Source of the DNA: Apostichopus japonicus
Taxonomy: Eukaryota > Echinodermata > Holothuroidea > Aspidochirotida > Stichopodidae
Length of the DNA: 64,000 bases
NCBI RefSeq assembly: GCF_037975245.1
Contig: NC_092561.1
Span: forward strand, 1,834,501 to 1,898,500
Direction: 5' to 3'
Below the pieces are notes generated by a model, which saw nothing but the letters and a program-made list of their open reading frames with translations, was not told the DNA's origin and searched no databases. The translations under genes and the position numbers were made by a program. This document shows, piece by piece, positions 22,854-36,125 of this stretch (its first letter is position 1; each line of letters opens with the position of its first letter).

Positions 22854-25779
22854 AAATCCAATCTGTGAATTGTGAACCAACTTGTATTTGATATTTTTCC
22901 ATGTCTGTTTCCAAAAATCATCCTCTTTGCTGCAATGCCGAAGAGCTCGCATATCATTTTCTTGACAGTATGAAGAACAAGCCTATGCTTTTTTTGCCGT
23001 TGTAAATTTAAAGGACACAAAAATCTTTCCTCAAGATGCTGATCGCAGAGTCATTCACAGACCTTCAGGAGTGTTAAATCAGAAAATTAAATGCCTGCAT
23101 GCAGTTTAAATGCGTTGGAAAATATGGCTGTTGAAATTTTTGAAATGAGTGAAATTCTAGCATATTGTTGGGTAATGCTGATAACTTTTAAGTGTATTGT
23201 AGGTTCTTAAAAGGCTCTGGAAATTTCACATATCTTCTGCTGACTTCATTGTATTGTTGAGTTAGGGTCAGATATTATATGATGGCTAACTGTTATATAA
23301 TTTTAATGCGAACTATTAACCCTACATCTCAAATTAAGATTCTTGCTTCACCAATCAATGATCTCCATATACTTTGTGTCTTCCCAGTGCTCTATTTTTT
23401 AATTCCCGCAAATTTTTCGGAAGATTTGGCTCAAAGAAATACGGTAATCGACAGTAATTGAAACAAGTATTACAAAACATTTACTCAAGAATTTTTATAA
23501 AAACAGAACAGAGTGGCGGCTTCAATTACTAAGAGGCAAAATTAATGGAAAGAATGTGGTTTAGTAAAAGATATGAAGTGATTAAAGTGAAAGAAACAAG
23601 AGTTATGTACAAAACTCTTTGTAATCCCGAATGTTTGTACAAGCCTTCCTGGTTAAAGATTAAGAGGGGATTTGTCGTTTTAATTATGTCTTTGTTATAA
23701 ATAAGCATATGGTACATGTGTAAATTACACTTAGACTTAACAAATGCAACTATTTGTAACACATTTTGGAATATTTTGAATAATATAAGCAATTAACTTC
23801 AATGCAGTAAGAACTAACGACAAAGTATAGAGATCTTACTTTCTTCGGAAAAGTCCTCAAACTGGAGACTTCCTTTCTTCACATTTTCAAAATCATTTAT
23901 AAAGACCATTCTCTCTCATCTTCAAATGTTTTCAAGAAAGGACATTGGATATTGCACAGTCCTAAGAGTCTTTTGATCGATGAAGGATTTTGTAACCATA
24001 TACCTTCACGTTTCCTAAATGTTTGAAGTAAGAAGAAACCTCACAAATTATATAGTGTACTTTAGGCACCATAATTGGGTGTAGTTGACCCCATCCCTGC
24101 CCTCCCTTCTCCCCTCCCTCCTCCATCCTTCCCAATTCCTTCCAAGTGAAAATCTACATAACAAAATGATATCGCCTACTGTTGCATGTTTATGTCCATT
24201 TTGAAACAGTTGTCAGTAATTTGTTAAGATCCCACTTCCTATCAGGAAAAATGTATCTGTGCTTGTTGTTTTTCTTACATTTGATATCTTGACAAAGGTA
24301 TGCTCTGTACAAAAGCCACGATTGATGATTTGTTGAGTAGCCACCCCCCCCCAGCCCCATCCCATCCACCCCTTCTTTTGTTCATACTATGAAAAATTGT
24401 ACCCAGAAGCTATAATAATGGCTTTGAATTGCCCTGGACAATTTTCCATTAAGTAGTTGTAGGCACTTAGAATTGAATTGCACAACAAAAGTGACCCTAT
24501 CTTAAACAATGGAATGGTCTACTTTTGGACGATTGACATGTTAAGCTGTTTTTCGACAAAATTCTCAGTATTTTTTAGAACATGTTTCTGATAGATGAAC
24601 CCATGTTAGAAATGATGGTATGTATACTGAGTCTATGCCAGACTCAGCATATTACTGGTATGAAGTTTCGGTCAGGAAATCATGTATTGCGTTATTTCAT
24701 CTCATATTCTCAGAAACTCTTTTGTTAGTGAAAGATTTTGTTTCCTTTTTTCTCTTAGTTTGAATTTTGAAATATCGATCATCAGCACATATTGTGCCAA
24801 ATAAACAATTTGAAGATGTAATATCTATTGTTTTAAATCTTTTGTTTTAATTTGCTAGAGGGAACCATAGGAACCGCTGTCGTTTGACAAAAAGAGAAAA
24901 AAACCTCAATCCTGTAAATTTTGAAAAACTGTACTGTTTGGCATCTCATGTCTTTAGAAAGACAACACTTTCATCGCATTATTGATCCACATATGCTTGA
25001 ATTCTTAATTGTTCAATTCGTTTAGGCTCAGTGGGAAAGAAGAATAGTTCACCTCTTTTATAAATATACACACCATAACATCACAGATGTACCAAAAGGC
25101 AGTCCTGGCATGGCTATTGAAACACCTGGAGCAAAGATTTATTTATATTTTATATTTTGAGAAAATTGTTCATCACAAAGATTCCTTTCATATTAAAGAT
25201 GATGGATGGGATAGCTTCTTTGAATCTTTCAAACAGTGGCAGAGATTGACAGATGATGAGTCAATCGAAATGTCAAACCACCTCAGAAAGACAACAAAAG
25301 AGACGCGAGGTAGTCTCTACACCCTCCCCACACCCACCCCACCCCCTTCACCTCCGAAAACATATATGTAAATAGAACTGTAGTTGGGGAAATGAATTTT
25401 AAACCTACACAGAGTACCTGGCTTCCCTCTCCAACCCCCACTCCCACCCAAGTTGGGGCATTGAAGTCAACTGCCAATCAAGAGATGTTGGGGCCTCCCC
25501 AGACCTGAAGCATATGTCAGCTATAAAACAAGTTTGTACAAACAACTATTTTAATTTTTTTTGGTTGGGGATCCCCACTTAGAAATTATTATTTTACATA
25601 ACACATTGTCCTGAGACAAGTGCCTCATCGTCAGTCGCTCTGATTATGATACCTGCGTTTGTCAACAACACCCGCGTGAAAGCAAAACTGACATGATGAA
25701 AGCGACTGGTACCTCGAGTCTACTTGTACAGTTTCTGGAAACTTCATATGGAACGAGATCGCTGATCGCAAAATAACGA

Positions 25780-25858
25780 CGGGCGCTATACCACGAAGCG
25801 GAAGGAATATTCTTGCTCGACATTAAGAAGTTTTATTCAGGTTAACGATTGAAAAACA
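25780..25858 (+). promoter_or_regulatory. Probable CDC37 promoter/5' UTR with ETS-like and two-unit HSE motifs
   Basis: Immediately upstream of the CDC37 ATG are CGGAAG (25799-25804, ETS core) and GAATATTC (25805-25812), which is an nGAAnnTTCn pair, i.e. two of the three units of a heat-shock element. CDC37 is a chaperone partner, so heat-shock input is plausible but unproven. No TATA box is seen. Confidence 0.3.
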
Positions 25859-28800
25859 ATGAGTCGTATCGACTACAGCAAGTGGGACCACATAGAGGTA
25901 TTTATGTTAACTTTTTGGCTCCAAAATGTAACTTTTGCAGTTTCTTTCTCTTCATATTCGTTAGGCTACTATCTTGAAGCATTTTTGTCATTTGCATGAG
26001 TACCAAATCCACGAAATAAACCCTTTGTAACCTAGATATATGGACATAGGAATGAAAGGTTTAAATTTGAGTCCAAACAATTTTCAAATGACGAGAGGGT
26101 CTTTTTTCATTATCCAATATTTCACATCTAAAGTTAGTGGGCTTCTTCCAGGATGCCATTGTGCTGTCTAGGCATAGGCCTAGCATATGTAGCATGGACA
26201 TTGCGAAGTTCGGACACCTAAGCCTTAAAACACCCCAAAACTATAACTTCCTTTTATTGACAAATATGTAAGTACTTGCTTGCACACGGGTCATTTTGGA
26301 GAGAAAATAACTGTAGCTTCGTAGTTTTTTTGTGTGAAATTGGCTCTTGCTGTAGGTTGTCATGGTGAAATCGTGTTTTTCTTAGTTTTTCGCAATGTTC
26401 CACACTACGCAATACTGACTATACTTCAAATCATGCTAATGTAAAACTTAAAAGCTGTGAAGTTCTGACAGATCATAAATTTACTCAGCAGATGCAGTTT
26501 GGTAACTACTGTGGGTTCTAGGCTATCTGTTAAATACATTAATATAGTAATCATACCCTCATGCTGTTTGAAGATTAGGAACTGGGGATCAAGTATCGCA
26601 TTTCTTCGGTTAGATTGTTCCATTTATTTATTAGGGATATTTTACAGTAACAACATTTGTCCTTTGACTAAAGACTTTACTACTGCAATTGTGGAAAACT
26701 CTCTTTCTAACATGAAGTCAAAATATTCAACATAAGTTTATTTTGCTTACTTTTATGTTTAGGTTTCAGATGATGAGGACGAAACCCATCCCAATGTGGA
26801 TACTCCAAGTCTATTTCGGTGGCGACATCAAGCCAGAGTTGACAAAATGGAGAAGTCTCAGCAGGAAAAGGAAGAATTTGAGACTGGAAAAAATCAGTAG
26901 GTTACTGTAAAACCCTCAATCTTAATGTTGCATTTGATGCTAAACTTTATAAAGTGGGAAAATGAGGTACCAGTTAATGCCAGGAATATTTTGGCTAAAT
27001 TAGTCAAAATCTTCAACTTGCATAACGATATAATAATAAAGTAAAACATAACATAAAGTTTTAATTCCTCTTAAAGGTGTATCACGACAATTAATTGCTG
27101 TAAAGACTTACACATTAAATTGGTCGATCTCCAAGGTTGCTAGACCATAGATAGAAGTTTTCAACTGCCATGTTCTACCCACCATGTGATAGCTGATGTC
27201 TTGGACTATCACACTACATTCAATTTTTGCCACCATGACTGTTTAGATTTTGAGCTACTGTAGAAGAGCTCAAAGTTAAGCATCTAGTGCTCCCAAACCC
27301 ATCTGCTAGCTCTCTTTTTAAGATGCCCTAATTCACCTTCAATCCTCCAGATTTTTTGACCATGAGTAATTTATTTGTCCGCTTCAACCACAAAGCATCA
27401 AAAAAGAATGATGATGATGACTCAGAAAATGCCGATAAATTGTCAATCCCAGTAGGTCACTTTAAGGGTATTTTCCGACGCTTAACCTTCCAGAGGGATG
27501 TGCACTATTCTAATTGTAGTGGTACCTAAAGCAGTATTGTGAGTTGAAGAGTCTTGTGATACAATACTGTGATACAATAATGTATCTGGTAGCACATAAC
27601 CTCAGTGTAGCAAAATCTTGCAGAAGGCTCCAGGTCCTTCACAAACAATCACTGCGCAGAAAAGAAAGTAAAAAAAGTACCCATAAACTAAAATCTGTAA
27701 CCCCCCCCCCCCCCCAGAAGAATTAACAGCAGGGAAGAGAGTTTAGGCCTTTTGAGAATAAACAGAAATATATATTATACGTACAGTATCAGACATGTTC
27801 GGTTGTCCGCTTTGCTATAAACCGTAGTGGTAATTTGGCAGTAGTGGCTAGCATGTCCATGGGAATCCCAAGGTTTTCTAACCCTGCCTAATCTGTTATT
27901 CCACCAAAATCATTCCAGGAACGCTTTAAAGGGGCTAGAGTTGAAGGAAATAATATATATTCTTAATTTCATCCTGATGAATTTTTGAATTCCCAAAAAA
28001 GGGAAACAATGGATTCACTCTTACTGACCTTGCAAAATTTTGTCTGGGACCATGGATTGCAAAGTCGGCGATGACTATAACGCCGATCACAAAGTCGGTA
28101 ATTACCATTACCGTTAGATTTGTTCAATACAGCAGCATACAGAAACTTTGTACTCAAAGCCAAAGCCAAAGATGAATTAACTAGGTCACTGCATGCTAAC
28201 TTCTTCAATACAGCCCTCATCTCTTTTCGGGGCACATTTCATACTGTAGTTTTGATTTTTAATAGCTCAATAGTAAGGAGCATGGAATTAGTTCTGACCT
28301 TGTAGATCATCGCTAAGTTAGATTGAGACAGTGATAGATCATGTAGAGATATCACACTGTGATAGGATTAGAGATATTACACTGTGATAGGATTAGAGAT
28401 ATCACACTGTGATACACAGTTACCTTTGAAGGATGACTTAACATAGAATTTAAGTAGTCGCAAGTTTAAAGAAAAGAACCAGTGTTAGTATGGCTTAATA
28501 GCCTAAATAGAAATTCCTGTCTTCATGATATTTTACATATAAAGTACATTACTAAATCCATAGAATTCTCCTTTTAATTCTCCCCAAATTGATGACATCA
28601 TCATCTCCTCAGTGCAGGGTGCCTAAATTATGTTAATATTTCAGTAATTGTTTTATAAATTATTCTAATACCTCAACCAAAACAAGTTCCTTTTAAAATT
28701 TATATTTTGGTGAAATTCAACACCATTCGCCATGGACAAATTTTTAACACATTGGAAACGTATCATTTCTGGTCATAAAAGTCTCCTGTGTTCCCATTGA

Positions 28801-31800
28801 GATGGTGTTGCATATGAGGAACTGACCCAGTCACTAACCCCCCCCCCCCCCCCCTTCATCTTTGCCTTCATTTTCTTGATGGCCTGGCTAAGCAACTGCC
28901 TTATCATGGTTTATGAGTAACAAATCGTACAAGAAATTTCCCAATATCGAGGCCAAAAGTTGCTTCAGCAAACTAACGTCTTGGAAAGAGTAATTATTAT
29001 TTCATAGTTTGAAGGATGTTCTTTTATTGAATTTATAAAGTTATGAACCATGCATAGTCTCAATTAATAATGTTTTTCTTTACGTTTAACCTTCTTTCAG
29101 GACTTTAGATAAACTACAGGAGGCTAAAAACCATTTGGAAAAGTTGAAGCAAGAGAATGCTAGTGAGGTACTACAAAATTTTACCATCTTTCAAATAAAG
29201 TTTTGCAAAGTGACAGAAAAGTTGTCTTCATGGTAAATCCCTTTAAGCTCGAGCAAAAAGCCTTGAGCATGAAAGTATTTTTTCCCCCCTTTCTTTGGAG
29301 GTAACTGTGTGTGTTGTTGGCATCAGTCTCAAAACAGATATTTTACAAAAGAACGACAGATTAATGCTACAGAAACAGATATCGTCCCTCTAACAAAAGA
29401 TGTCGTATAATCCAGAAATATTAGAAAATTTTCATAATGTAATAGTGGATGAGCTTCATCTATTGTAAGTGTATCTGATTGTAAGTGAGGGAAACTTGGT
29501 AACAATAGAGCATATCTACCCCAAGGCCCTCATGTTCAAAGGCCATCATGTTTAAGAATAGAAATAGAAAATGGGTACAAGTGAACCCTTGAAGTATGAG
29601 TAAAGATAACAGAAGAAGTCTTTATAAGAAGTAATTATTACATTAGTTTGCTTTACTATGCACAAAAAGATGGATTTATTTGTAAAGTCATCAAAGCTCA
29701 TAATCACTTTTCCCACCATTCTTGTGCTTCATTACACTTCTCAGGCAGAGATTGCTGCAGCGAGTGCAGAATTGAAGAAACTCGAAGATGACCAGGAGAG
29801 ATGGAAGGAGAAGGAAGAAGAGCTCGCTAGGAAAGAAAGGGTAAACAAATCTGAAATTTGTAAACAAACTTGATAAACTCCTAAAACAAGTTCAAAGAAT
29901 TTCTCACCAAGTTACTGTCACAACTTGTGTAGGACATAGCAAAATGTGTCAATATAAAAACTGGGAACTAATACGAATGGCACCCTCTATAATGATAATG
30001 GATATCATCATAATGGTAATGAAGAATATTTTTATGTTCCTTCATAGTTAACTCCTTGGAATGTGGACACTCTCAGCAAGGAAGGTTTCCAGAAGACGTT
30101 GATCAACAAGTACCCCGAGCCCGAGAGCGAACCAAGCAACGATGAAGAAAGCATGGAGAGACAGGTACTAAAGGCACTATTTGAGACTAAGAAGTTATTA
30201 ATCAGTTGTGACTTCAAAATATGCTAGAAATATAACAAAATGGGCACCTCTTCAAATATGCTAGAACAATAAAAAAAAAACATAGCAAATGGGCACCTCT
30301 GCTCCAACACTTCACCCCTCCTTTTTTATCTGTCAAACACAGAACGTAATATAATATAATATAAATAACTTCTTAATATAGCGCCAAGTACCAAAAGGCC
30401 TCTAGACGCTTTACAAAACCTAAAACAAATACAAAAATGAAAAGACAGAAAAATCAAAGAAATGAAAAGTCTAGAAAACACAAACGAAAAATAAACATTA
30501 TGTAAAATGCGAACACAAAAATGTAAAAACACGAGAAGACTTAAACAGACCAAAACCTATAAAAAACAAAACAAAGGATAATATGCCTCCTGACTGAGTT
30601 ATTTACCTACCAAGTAGAGATTCTTGATTATTTCTTTGTTTTGCTTTGATTTCTCTCTTGTTTTTAATTGCAATTATAGAGTAGGACGTTGCTTGTGGAA
30701 GTTTCTTGCTTCGTTAGCATGCCATTTTAATTTTCTTTGGCTTTATAATTTTGGACAGCAGTTCTTTGTCTTTGTTATGTTCTTATTTTGTACATTTATA
30801 ATTTCTGTGAAATGTTCTCAACTCCAACTTTCAGAACATTCCATTCTTTATCAAGTATGTAAAGGACCTGCTTTGCTAAAGATTGTGTTTGGCGTGATAT
30901 AAAAGTATTAAGAAAATTTGTGGCAATTTTTTTTTTTCAGAGTAGGTACAACAACATTTAACCGAAATTTCACACCAGTGCCCTCTTGTACCTGAATCAG
31001 TAGTTACGTACTTCCTCTTACGGGAATGATTATCCGTTTTAACCCCCAAAACCAAATCCCTCTTTTAAGATGCTTTTAATAATCAGACCTGACATGATAT
31101 TAAGCTAAGAATCTCTGTAAGCCTACATAATTAATTAAATTTGTTGAAAACATTATCTCACCTATCAATCTTCTCTTCATTGCAGAAAAAATTTGTTGAG
31201 AAACACGAGGATGAGATCAAAAAGTTTGGCATGTACAAGAGACTAGACGACAGTCTACAGTTTATGATAGATCACACTCACCTGGCCTGCGAATTCACAG
31301 CAAACTACTTGGTCATCTGGTGTATCGACCTGGAAGAAGAAGGGGTAAGTCACGAAAGAAACATCAAGATCTTAAAGGGAGGCATGGGGGGGGGGGGGGA
31401 CACATTCCGCCAATTATGATGGTTAACTTTTATAACAGAGATTGTTGTGGAGAAGAACTTCCACAAGGAGTTAAGAAAGATCGTGCACCGTTCGGGAGAT
31501 GTTTAGAAGTGGTATCTGGCAGCCGTCATGTTGTAAATCTATGATGTCATAGTGAAACTAGGAATCTGAAGCCTTGTGCCTTTTCTTTGTCCTTTTTTCC
31601 ATTTCTTTCGAGATAGATCGTTATCAGGGTTTGACACTGATAACCAATGTCACTCTTATAGAGGTTCCATAGTGTAGACTCAACATTTGCAAAACCAATC
31701 TCCATTACAGAAATGAATGAATGAATGAATCAATCAATATATCAATCAATCAATCAATAAATGAATAAAAGAGAAGGAATCGAAGCCCATGTGGCTTGAA

Positions 31801-34800
31801 GATTATAATATTGAAATGATCATTTATGTTTATATGTATTTGTGAACCATTCATCTCCAGGGTGTAATGTAGTGTTCTAATTTTGTCTAGCAGTTTTGAA
31901 GACTGGGAGTCTTGTCTCTCTATCACGTACGTCGGTTCTGTGTGGAAAACTGCTATACATGTTCACACTGTGTAGCAACTCGACCATTTTGTAAAGCATT
32001 TTTGTGATACGAGACCGGATAAGTTATTTCCCTGATATCATCTTTAATTCTTACGAATTAATGGTTTAGTAACTTATCTTTTAGCAAAATGTACTTTTCT
32101 GTGTTTGTTATGTGAACAGTGAACATGAATCAAATGACAACAAACAGAAGGAAAAACTGGTATAATCTGCATATGTTGTTCAATTTCCATTAAGAATTTT
32201 TCTTCTTAATTACATAATTTTTTTGATTTTTGTTTTCATAGAAATCAGACCTGATGCACCAGGTAGCCCATCAGACGATCACAATGCAGTTTCTGCTAGA
32301 ATTAGCTAAGAATTTGAAGGAAGATCCGAGGGCTTGCATTCGACCATTCTTCACCAAGTAAGCACCCACTGCGAATAGTCATCATGACGTCAAAATTATG
32401 AATAATCAACCTTGAAGACAGAAATTGTTAAAAGGATGGTTTTTGCATTGATTTTGGTACATTTTACTGAAGTATTAAAAATAGTGAAGTTTAAATATCA
32501 ATGAAGTTCATTAAATAACTTGACTAGTTATGCAAACTTTCAGATGATAAAAGAATGTGATCAAAGTTGGTATAGTGTTCCAAATCATGTTTATGGAATC
32601 ATTTAATACTCAAATGAAAAAATGTGAAGTTACATAATTTCATTATTTGCTAGTCATATGCCATCAGTGATGAGAAAAAAGAGGAGGCCAGGTGTCTTAG
32701 TTTGACTAAAATTTGCAAATATGTTTGCTTCAACAAGAATGTTTTGTTTCATTTCCGGAATAAATATCCCCTCCACTCCTTCTCGCTATCCCCTCTCCTT
32801 CCCCCTTCCTTCCCTCTCCTCCCACCTCCTCCTCCCCCCCCCCAAGAATGAACCCCAGACAGAACATTAAAACCACTTCATGTTGAATTTGTTCTTGTCA
32901 AGAATGAAAAAGGCAGAGGAACAGTACCAGACGGCATTTACCGACGAATTGGAGGCCTTCAAAGGCCGAGTCCGAGAGAGGGCGGTAGCTCGTAAAGAGA
33001 GGGCAAGACAACTGGCCGAGGAACAAGCCAAGCAGGTAAAATAATATCTTGTAAACTTATACTGGAGCCGACTGAACGGACCCGTAACATTGGTCCGGTT
33101 GTTTTATACAATTCACGGAATGTTAGAACTGTACCAGAAAAAAAACGGTATGAGTTAGTGTACAAGAATGCTATGAATAATTAATTGCCTATTTTGCATA
33201 GCATTTTGATACTGCGATACCAGATGATTTAATCAGTGCACATTTGGTCTAGTGAATATACCGTTTCGGTTCAACTTGCTTTAAGTGAAGACGGCTCAAG
33301 TTTTAGTAATCTTCATCTACTCTCACTTGTTAAAAGACATTCAGATAAAATTCATGTTTTAATCATGTGATAAAGTTCTTGTTTTAAGTATTTTGGCCTC
33401 CCCATCTCTCCCCCCCCCACCAGCCCCCACCACACCTCTCTCCCCCACTCCCGACTTGTCAACATATTCATGATCAGCTCAATCTGCTTCTAAGTCAGAA
33501 ATTTTTAACTTTTTTCATCTTTGATTTATCAAAAACAAAATAGGAAGAGGAGGAGAGGAAAGCTCGATTGGGACCAGGAGGTCTGGATCCAATAGAAGTT
33601 ATGGAATCCTTGCCCATTGTGAGTTTCCTGTGATTTGAAATGAAAACAGTTTTCTCGCTTTATATTTTGGCAGGCCTATAAATGTTTTAATTAAATAATA
33701 CATTAATATTATAGGACATGATCAGAAAACATCAGGTAATCCATTTGCACTAGTAGAAGGGTTGTAATATGTGATGTAAATTTGCTACTCACTTACCTGC
33801 TTCCTCACAACAATTGCACTCTCCCTACCATGTCTAAAGCCTCTGGTAATTGTTTTTCTTACCAGTACCCTCCTTTGGTACAGCTGTTATCCAGTTTAAT
33901 ATCCTCTATTTCATAAGAACATCCAAATTGTTAAAAAGAGCTTAGTTTGTAGAAAGACCCATCCAGACCTTTTGGTGGTACCTCAGGGTGCCTCGTTAAG
34001 ATTGGAGCAGACGTCATTATAGTGACTACTACATTATGGTTTTAGGATCTGAACAGGATGTGATTACAATGATATTGGCTAAATTTAGTTCATTTTATGA
34101 TATAGTATCCAAGCCAAACCAGTTGTAAATAAATAAAAGTTAAACAAAAAATTGAAATTTGAATAAACAGTTCAATAATCAAAATATTTTTTGGAAATTA
34201 AATATTTCAAAGCCTTTCCTTAATTTTCAATCCTGCCCCTGCCCCCACCATGACAATGTCAAACATTACAAATACTGAGGGAATTTTATCTTCAAGGATA
34301 TTCGTTGAATTTCAAATTGTTTCCCCCAATATTTCATAATTTGCACAAGATTTGGTCAATCATTGTGACGATTAATGTGAGGATATATGCAACTCTCATT
34401 CTTATTCTTACTCCTGGTTTCACGTCGAGGCACACAATATTGCATCTCTAAAAATGCCAATCGTCCCAAAACTAGCTTTTTTCCCAAATTGTGATGAAAC
34501 CATTTTTGATTGTGAAATTGTGTTTGGGTACCGAGGTACAGAGGTAGTGAATCCTTGGCATGTTTTTTATGAGATATGCAGTACAGTACATACACATGCC
34601 AACACTATTGCTTAGATTCCTTTTGACATCCCCATCCCCCCTCCCAGTCCCCACCCCCAGAAGGAAACAAAAATCAGTGGATATTATATATATCATATAT
34701 ATTAAAATTTTGTAAATGACATATTTCTTTTGTTTATACCACAGGAGCTTCAGAAATGTTTTGAGACACAGGATGTCCCTCTCTTGCAAGAGACACTGAA

Positions 34801-34969
34801 GAAGATGACCCTGAAGGACGCCAAGTACCACATGGACAGGTGCGCCAAGTCAGGACTGTGGGTGCCCTCTCCAGATGCCAAGCCCATCCTCGAACAGGAT
34901 GATGAAGAGGATGAGGAGGAGGATGATGAAGACGAAGATGAAATATATGAGGATGCTAAAGACCACTGA
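25859..34969 (+). CDS. CDC37: Hsp90 co-chaperone Cdc37, complete
   Basis: Ten exons (25859-25897, 26763-26896, 29101-29167, 29745-29840, 30048-30164, 31186-31344, 32242-32357, 32903-33035, 33544-33618, 34745-34969) sum to 1161 nt and encode 386 aa, against 378 aa in human. The N-terminus reads [20 protein letters not shown]; its Ser15 sits in the CK2 context of human Ser13. The signature [18 protein letters not shown] follows. Residues ~45-112 are a coiled coil. [38 protein letters not shown] and the [17 protein letters not shown] block mark the Hsp90-binding middle domain. [23 protein letters not shown] and SGLWVP mark the C-domain. Cdc37 loads protein kinases onto Hsp90 in the cytosol. Unusual is a C-terminal run of about two dozen residues that is nearly all Asp/Glu, absent in this form from human. 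The ATG is fixed by family alignment. Confidence 0.97.
26897..29100. other. CDC37 intron 2
   Basis: 2.2 kb. A C-run near 27702, another near 28839, and the palindromic repeat (28345-28414). No coding content is recognised. Confidence 0.7.
28345..28414. repeat. 25-bp tandem repeat built on a 15-bp palindrome
   Basis: Three units carry TATCACACTGTGATA (28350-28364, 28400-28414) or a one-base variant (28375-28389). The palindrome is perfect around its central base. It lies in CDC37 intron 26897-29100. Confidence 0.85.
30330..30420. repeat. Interspersed-repeat fragment with a TATAGCGCC...CTAGACGCTTTACA block
   Basis: ATATAGCGCCAAGTACCAAA and CTCTAGACGCTTTACAAAA resemble a terminus seen often in marine invertebrate intron repeats (from memory, not searched). 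A weaker relative is at 58045-58110 (GGAATTTATAAAGTG, CCTCTAAGCAGTGTATTAC). Confidence 0.4.
31941..32037. repeat. Dispersed repeat family, copy A
   Basis: It shares GTGTGGAAAACTGCT, TTTTGTAAAGCATTTT, GTGATACGAGACCGGATAAG and TTATTTCCCTGAT with the copy at 53581-53680. A shorter copy is at 33190-33232. Confidence 0.55.
33190..33232. repeat. Dispersed repeat family, copy B (partial)
   Basis: TTTTGCATAGCATTTTGATA followed by CTGCGATACCAGATGATTTA matches the 3' half of 31941-32037 and 53581-53680. Confidence 0.45.
33781..33900. repeat. Diverged copy of the 1127-1207 interspersed repeat
   Basis: TACTCACTTACCTGCTTCCT and the following CTCACAACAATTGCACT resemble the other copies. The copy lies in CDC37 intron 33619-34744. 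Confidence 0.45.
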
Positions 34970-35264
34970 CAGCACGGTCACTAATAACATAATCGTGCCA
35001 CCACCTTCTGTTAAACAGCGCCCACTAGTTGCATTGCACCAACTTACAGTGTACACCTTTAACTATAAGGATTTACTATATGAGGATAGCTAAGTCTAAG
35101 GATTAACACAAAAGATACTGTTTCTGTGTCTTATCCAACCAGTTTTTGCAACGACATGCACATTTCCGTAACTTTTTTAAGAGAATGTGAGCAAATAACT
35201 TCTGTTTGTCACGAAGAATCTTGCATTTGAAAATCAGCAGTGTGTAGTGAAATTTCAGAGATCA

Positions 35265-35478
35265 TACAATGTGTCATATGACCTCATCACATGACCACAT
35301 CAAACAATGTGTCATGTGACTTCATCGCATGACCACATCATACAATGTGTCATGTGACCTCATCACTTGACCACATCATACAATGTGTCATGTGACCTCA
35401 TCACATGACCACATCATACAATGTGTCATGTGACCTCATCACATGACCACATCAAACAATGTGTATGAGACCTCACGT
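35265..35478. repeat. 38-bp tandem array, five copies plus a partial, with paired E-boxes
   Basis: The unit is TACAATGTGTCATGTGACCT then CATCACATGACCACATCA. Most copies carry TCATGTGAC and the inverse TCACATGAC. It lies ~300 bp after the CDC37 stop, in its probable 3' UTR or flank. Confidence 0.92.
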
Positions 35479-35499
35479 TACCTTAATCTAGTAAGGTCT

Positions 35500-35960
35500 G
35501 TGACAGTATTGTCATATTGTTACCTAGGTCACCTCGCAATGATAAAGATCATACAGAAGTACTTTTTTTCATTAATAGAAGTAATGCAGGTTACCTTAGT
35601 GTGATATTATAATTCATGTTACCTTATAATAGTTATGAAGGTAAGATGTGACTATGAGTTTTTTAGTAAGGTAGGCCACCTCACTAAGATAAAAAGTTTT
35701 GTAGGTTACTTCATTATCAATAATAAGGCAATAATATTACCTTATGATATGTAACAGTGCAAGTTACATAATGATATATATGAAGGTAACATGTCATTAT
35801 GTTGTATAGTATGAAGGTAGGTACCCTAGTGTGTAGGTTACCTCACAATGATGAAATATACTGCAGGTTACTTCATTTATAAATTGTATTGCAAGTGAAC
35901 CTTTAATGATATGTGGGTAATATGTGATTATGTTGTATAGTAAGGTAGATACCACAATAT
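35500..35960. repeat. Degenerate repeats with GGTTACCT-type motifs
   Basis: GTTACC, GGTTACCTCA and GAAGGTAACATGT-like motifs recur every 40-60 bp. The strings ATTATGTTGTATAGTA and GTAGGTTACCTCA are each seen more than once, so this looks like an old decayed array. Confidence 0.55.
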
Positions 35961-36038
35961 GAATTACCATAGTGCTAGTAATTCTCATCTATATGTTATA
36001 GCTTTCACTTTAACAACATGTAACAAAATTTGGCAGAG

Positions 36039-36125
36039 TTGCTATGCTGGTATGTTGCTATGCTGGTATGTTGCTATGCTGGTATGTTACTATGCTGGTA
36101 TGTTGCTATGCTGGTATGTTGCTAC
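36039..36125. repeat. 16-bp tandem array
   Basis: TTGCTATGCTGGTATG repeats about five and a half times. The ORF through it (MLLCWYVAMLVC) is a repeat artefact. Confidence 0.9.

Larger units (their letters stand above)
18892..25858. other. DENND5-CDC37 intergenic region
   Basis: 7 kb without a recognisable gene. It holds the DENND5 3' UTR repeats (to ~19430), a candidate poly(A) signal (19916), long G runs (~19960, 20041, 20400-20440), the 20773-21245 minisatellite, ATGAATATTCAT at 21849-21860 and a pyrimidine tract (22787-22853). The ORF at 25087-25371 ends in a Thr/Pro simple repeat and resembles no family I know. Confidence 0.7.
30165..34744. other. CDC37 introns after exon 5
   Basis: Introns 30165-31185, 31345-32241, 32358-32902, 33036-33543 and 33619-34744 carry repeat fragments (30330-30420, 31941-32037, 33190-33232, 33781-33900), an AATG/AATC microsatellite (31706-31765) and pyrimidine tracts (32760-32845, 33400-33450). 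Otherwise nothing is seen. Confidence 0.65.

Noticed and set aside
25087-25371. 94-codon ORF upstream of CDC37
   Set aside because: No family resemblance, a simple Thr/Pro tail, and no supporting splice signals.
34356-34831. 119-codon minus-strand ORF
   Set aside because: It overlaps the last CDC37 exon antisense and shows no domain features.
35265-35478. CRISPR-like regular repeats
   Set aside because: Repeats are head-to-tail without unique spacers, in a eukaryotic genome.
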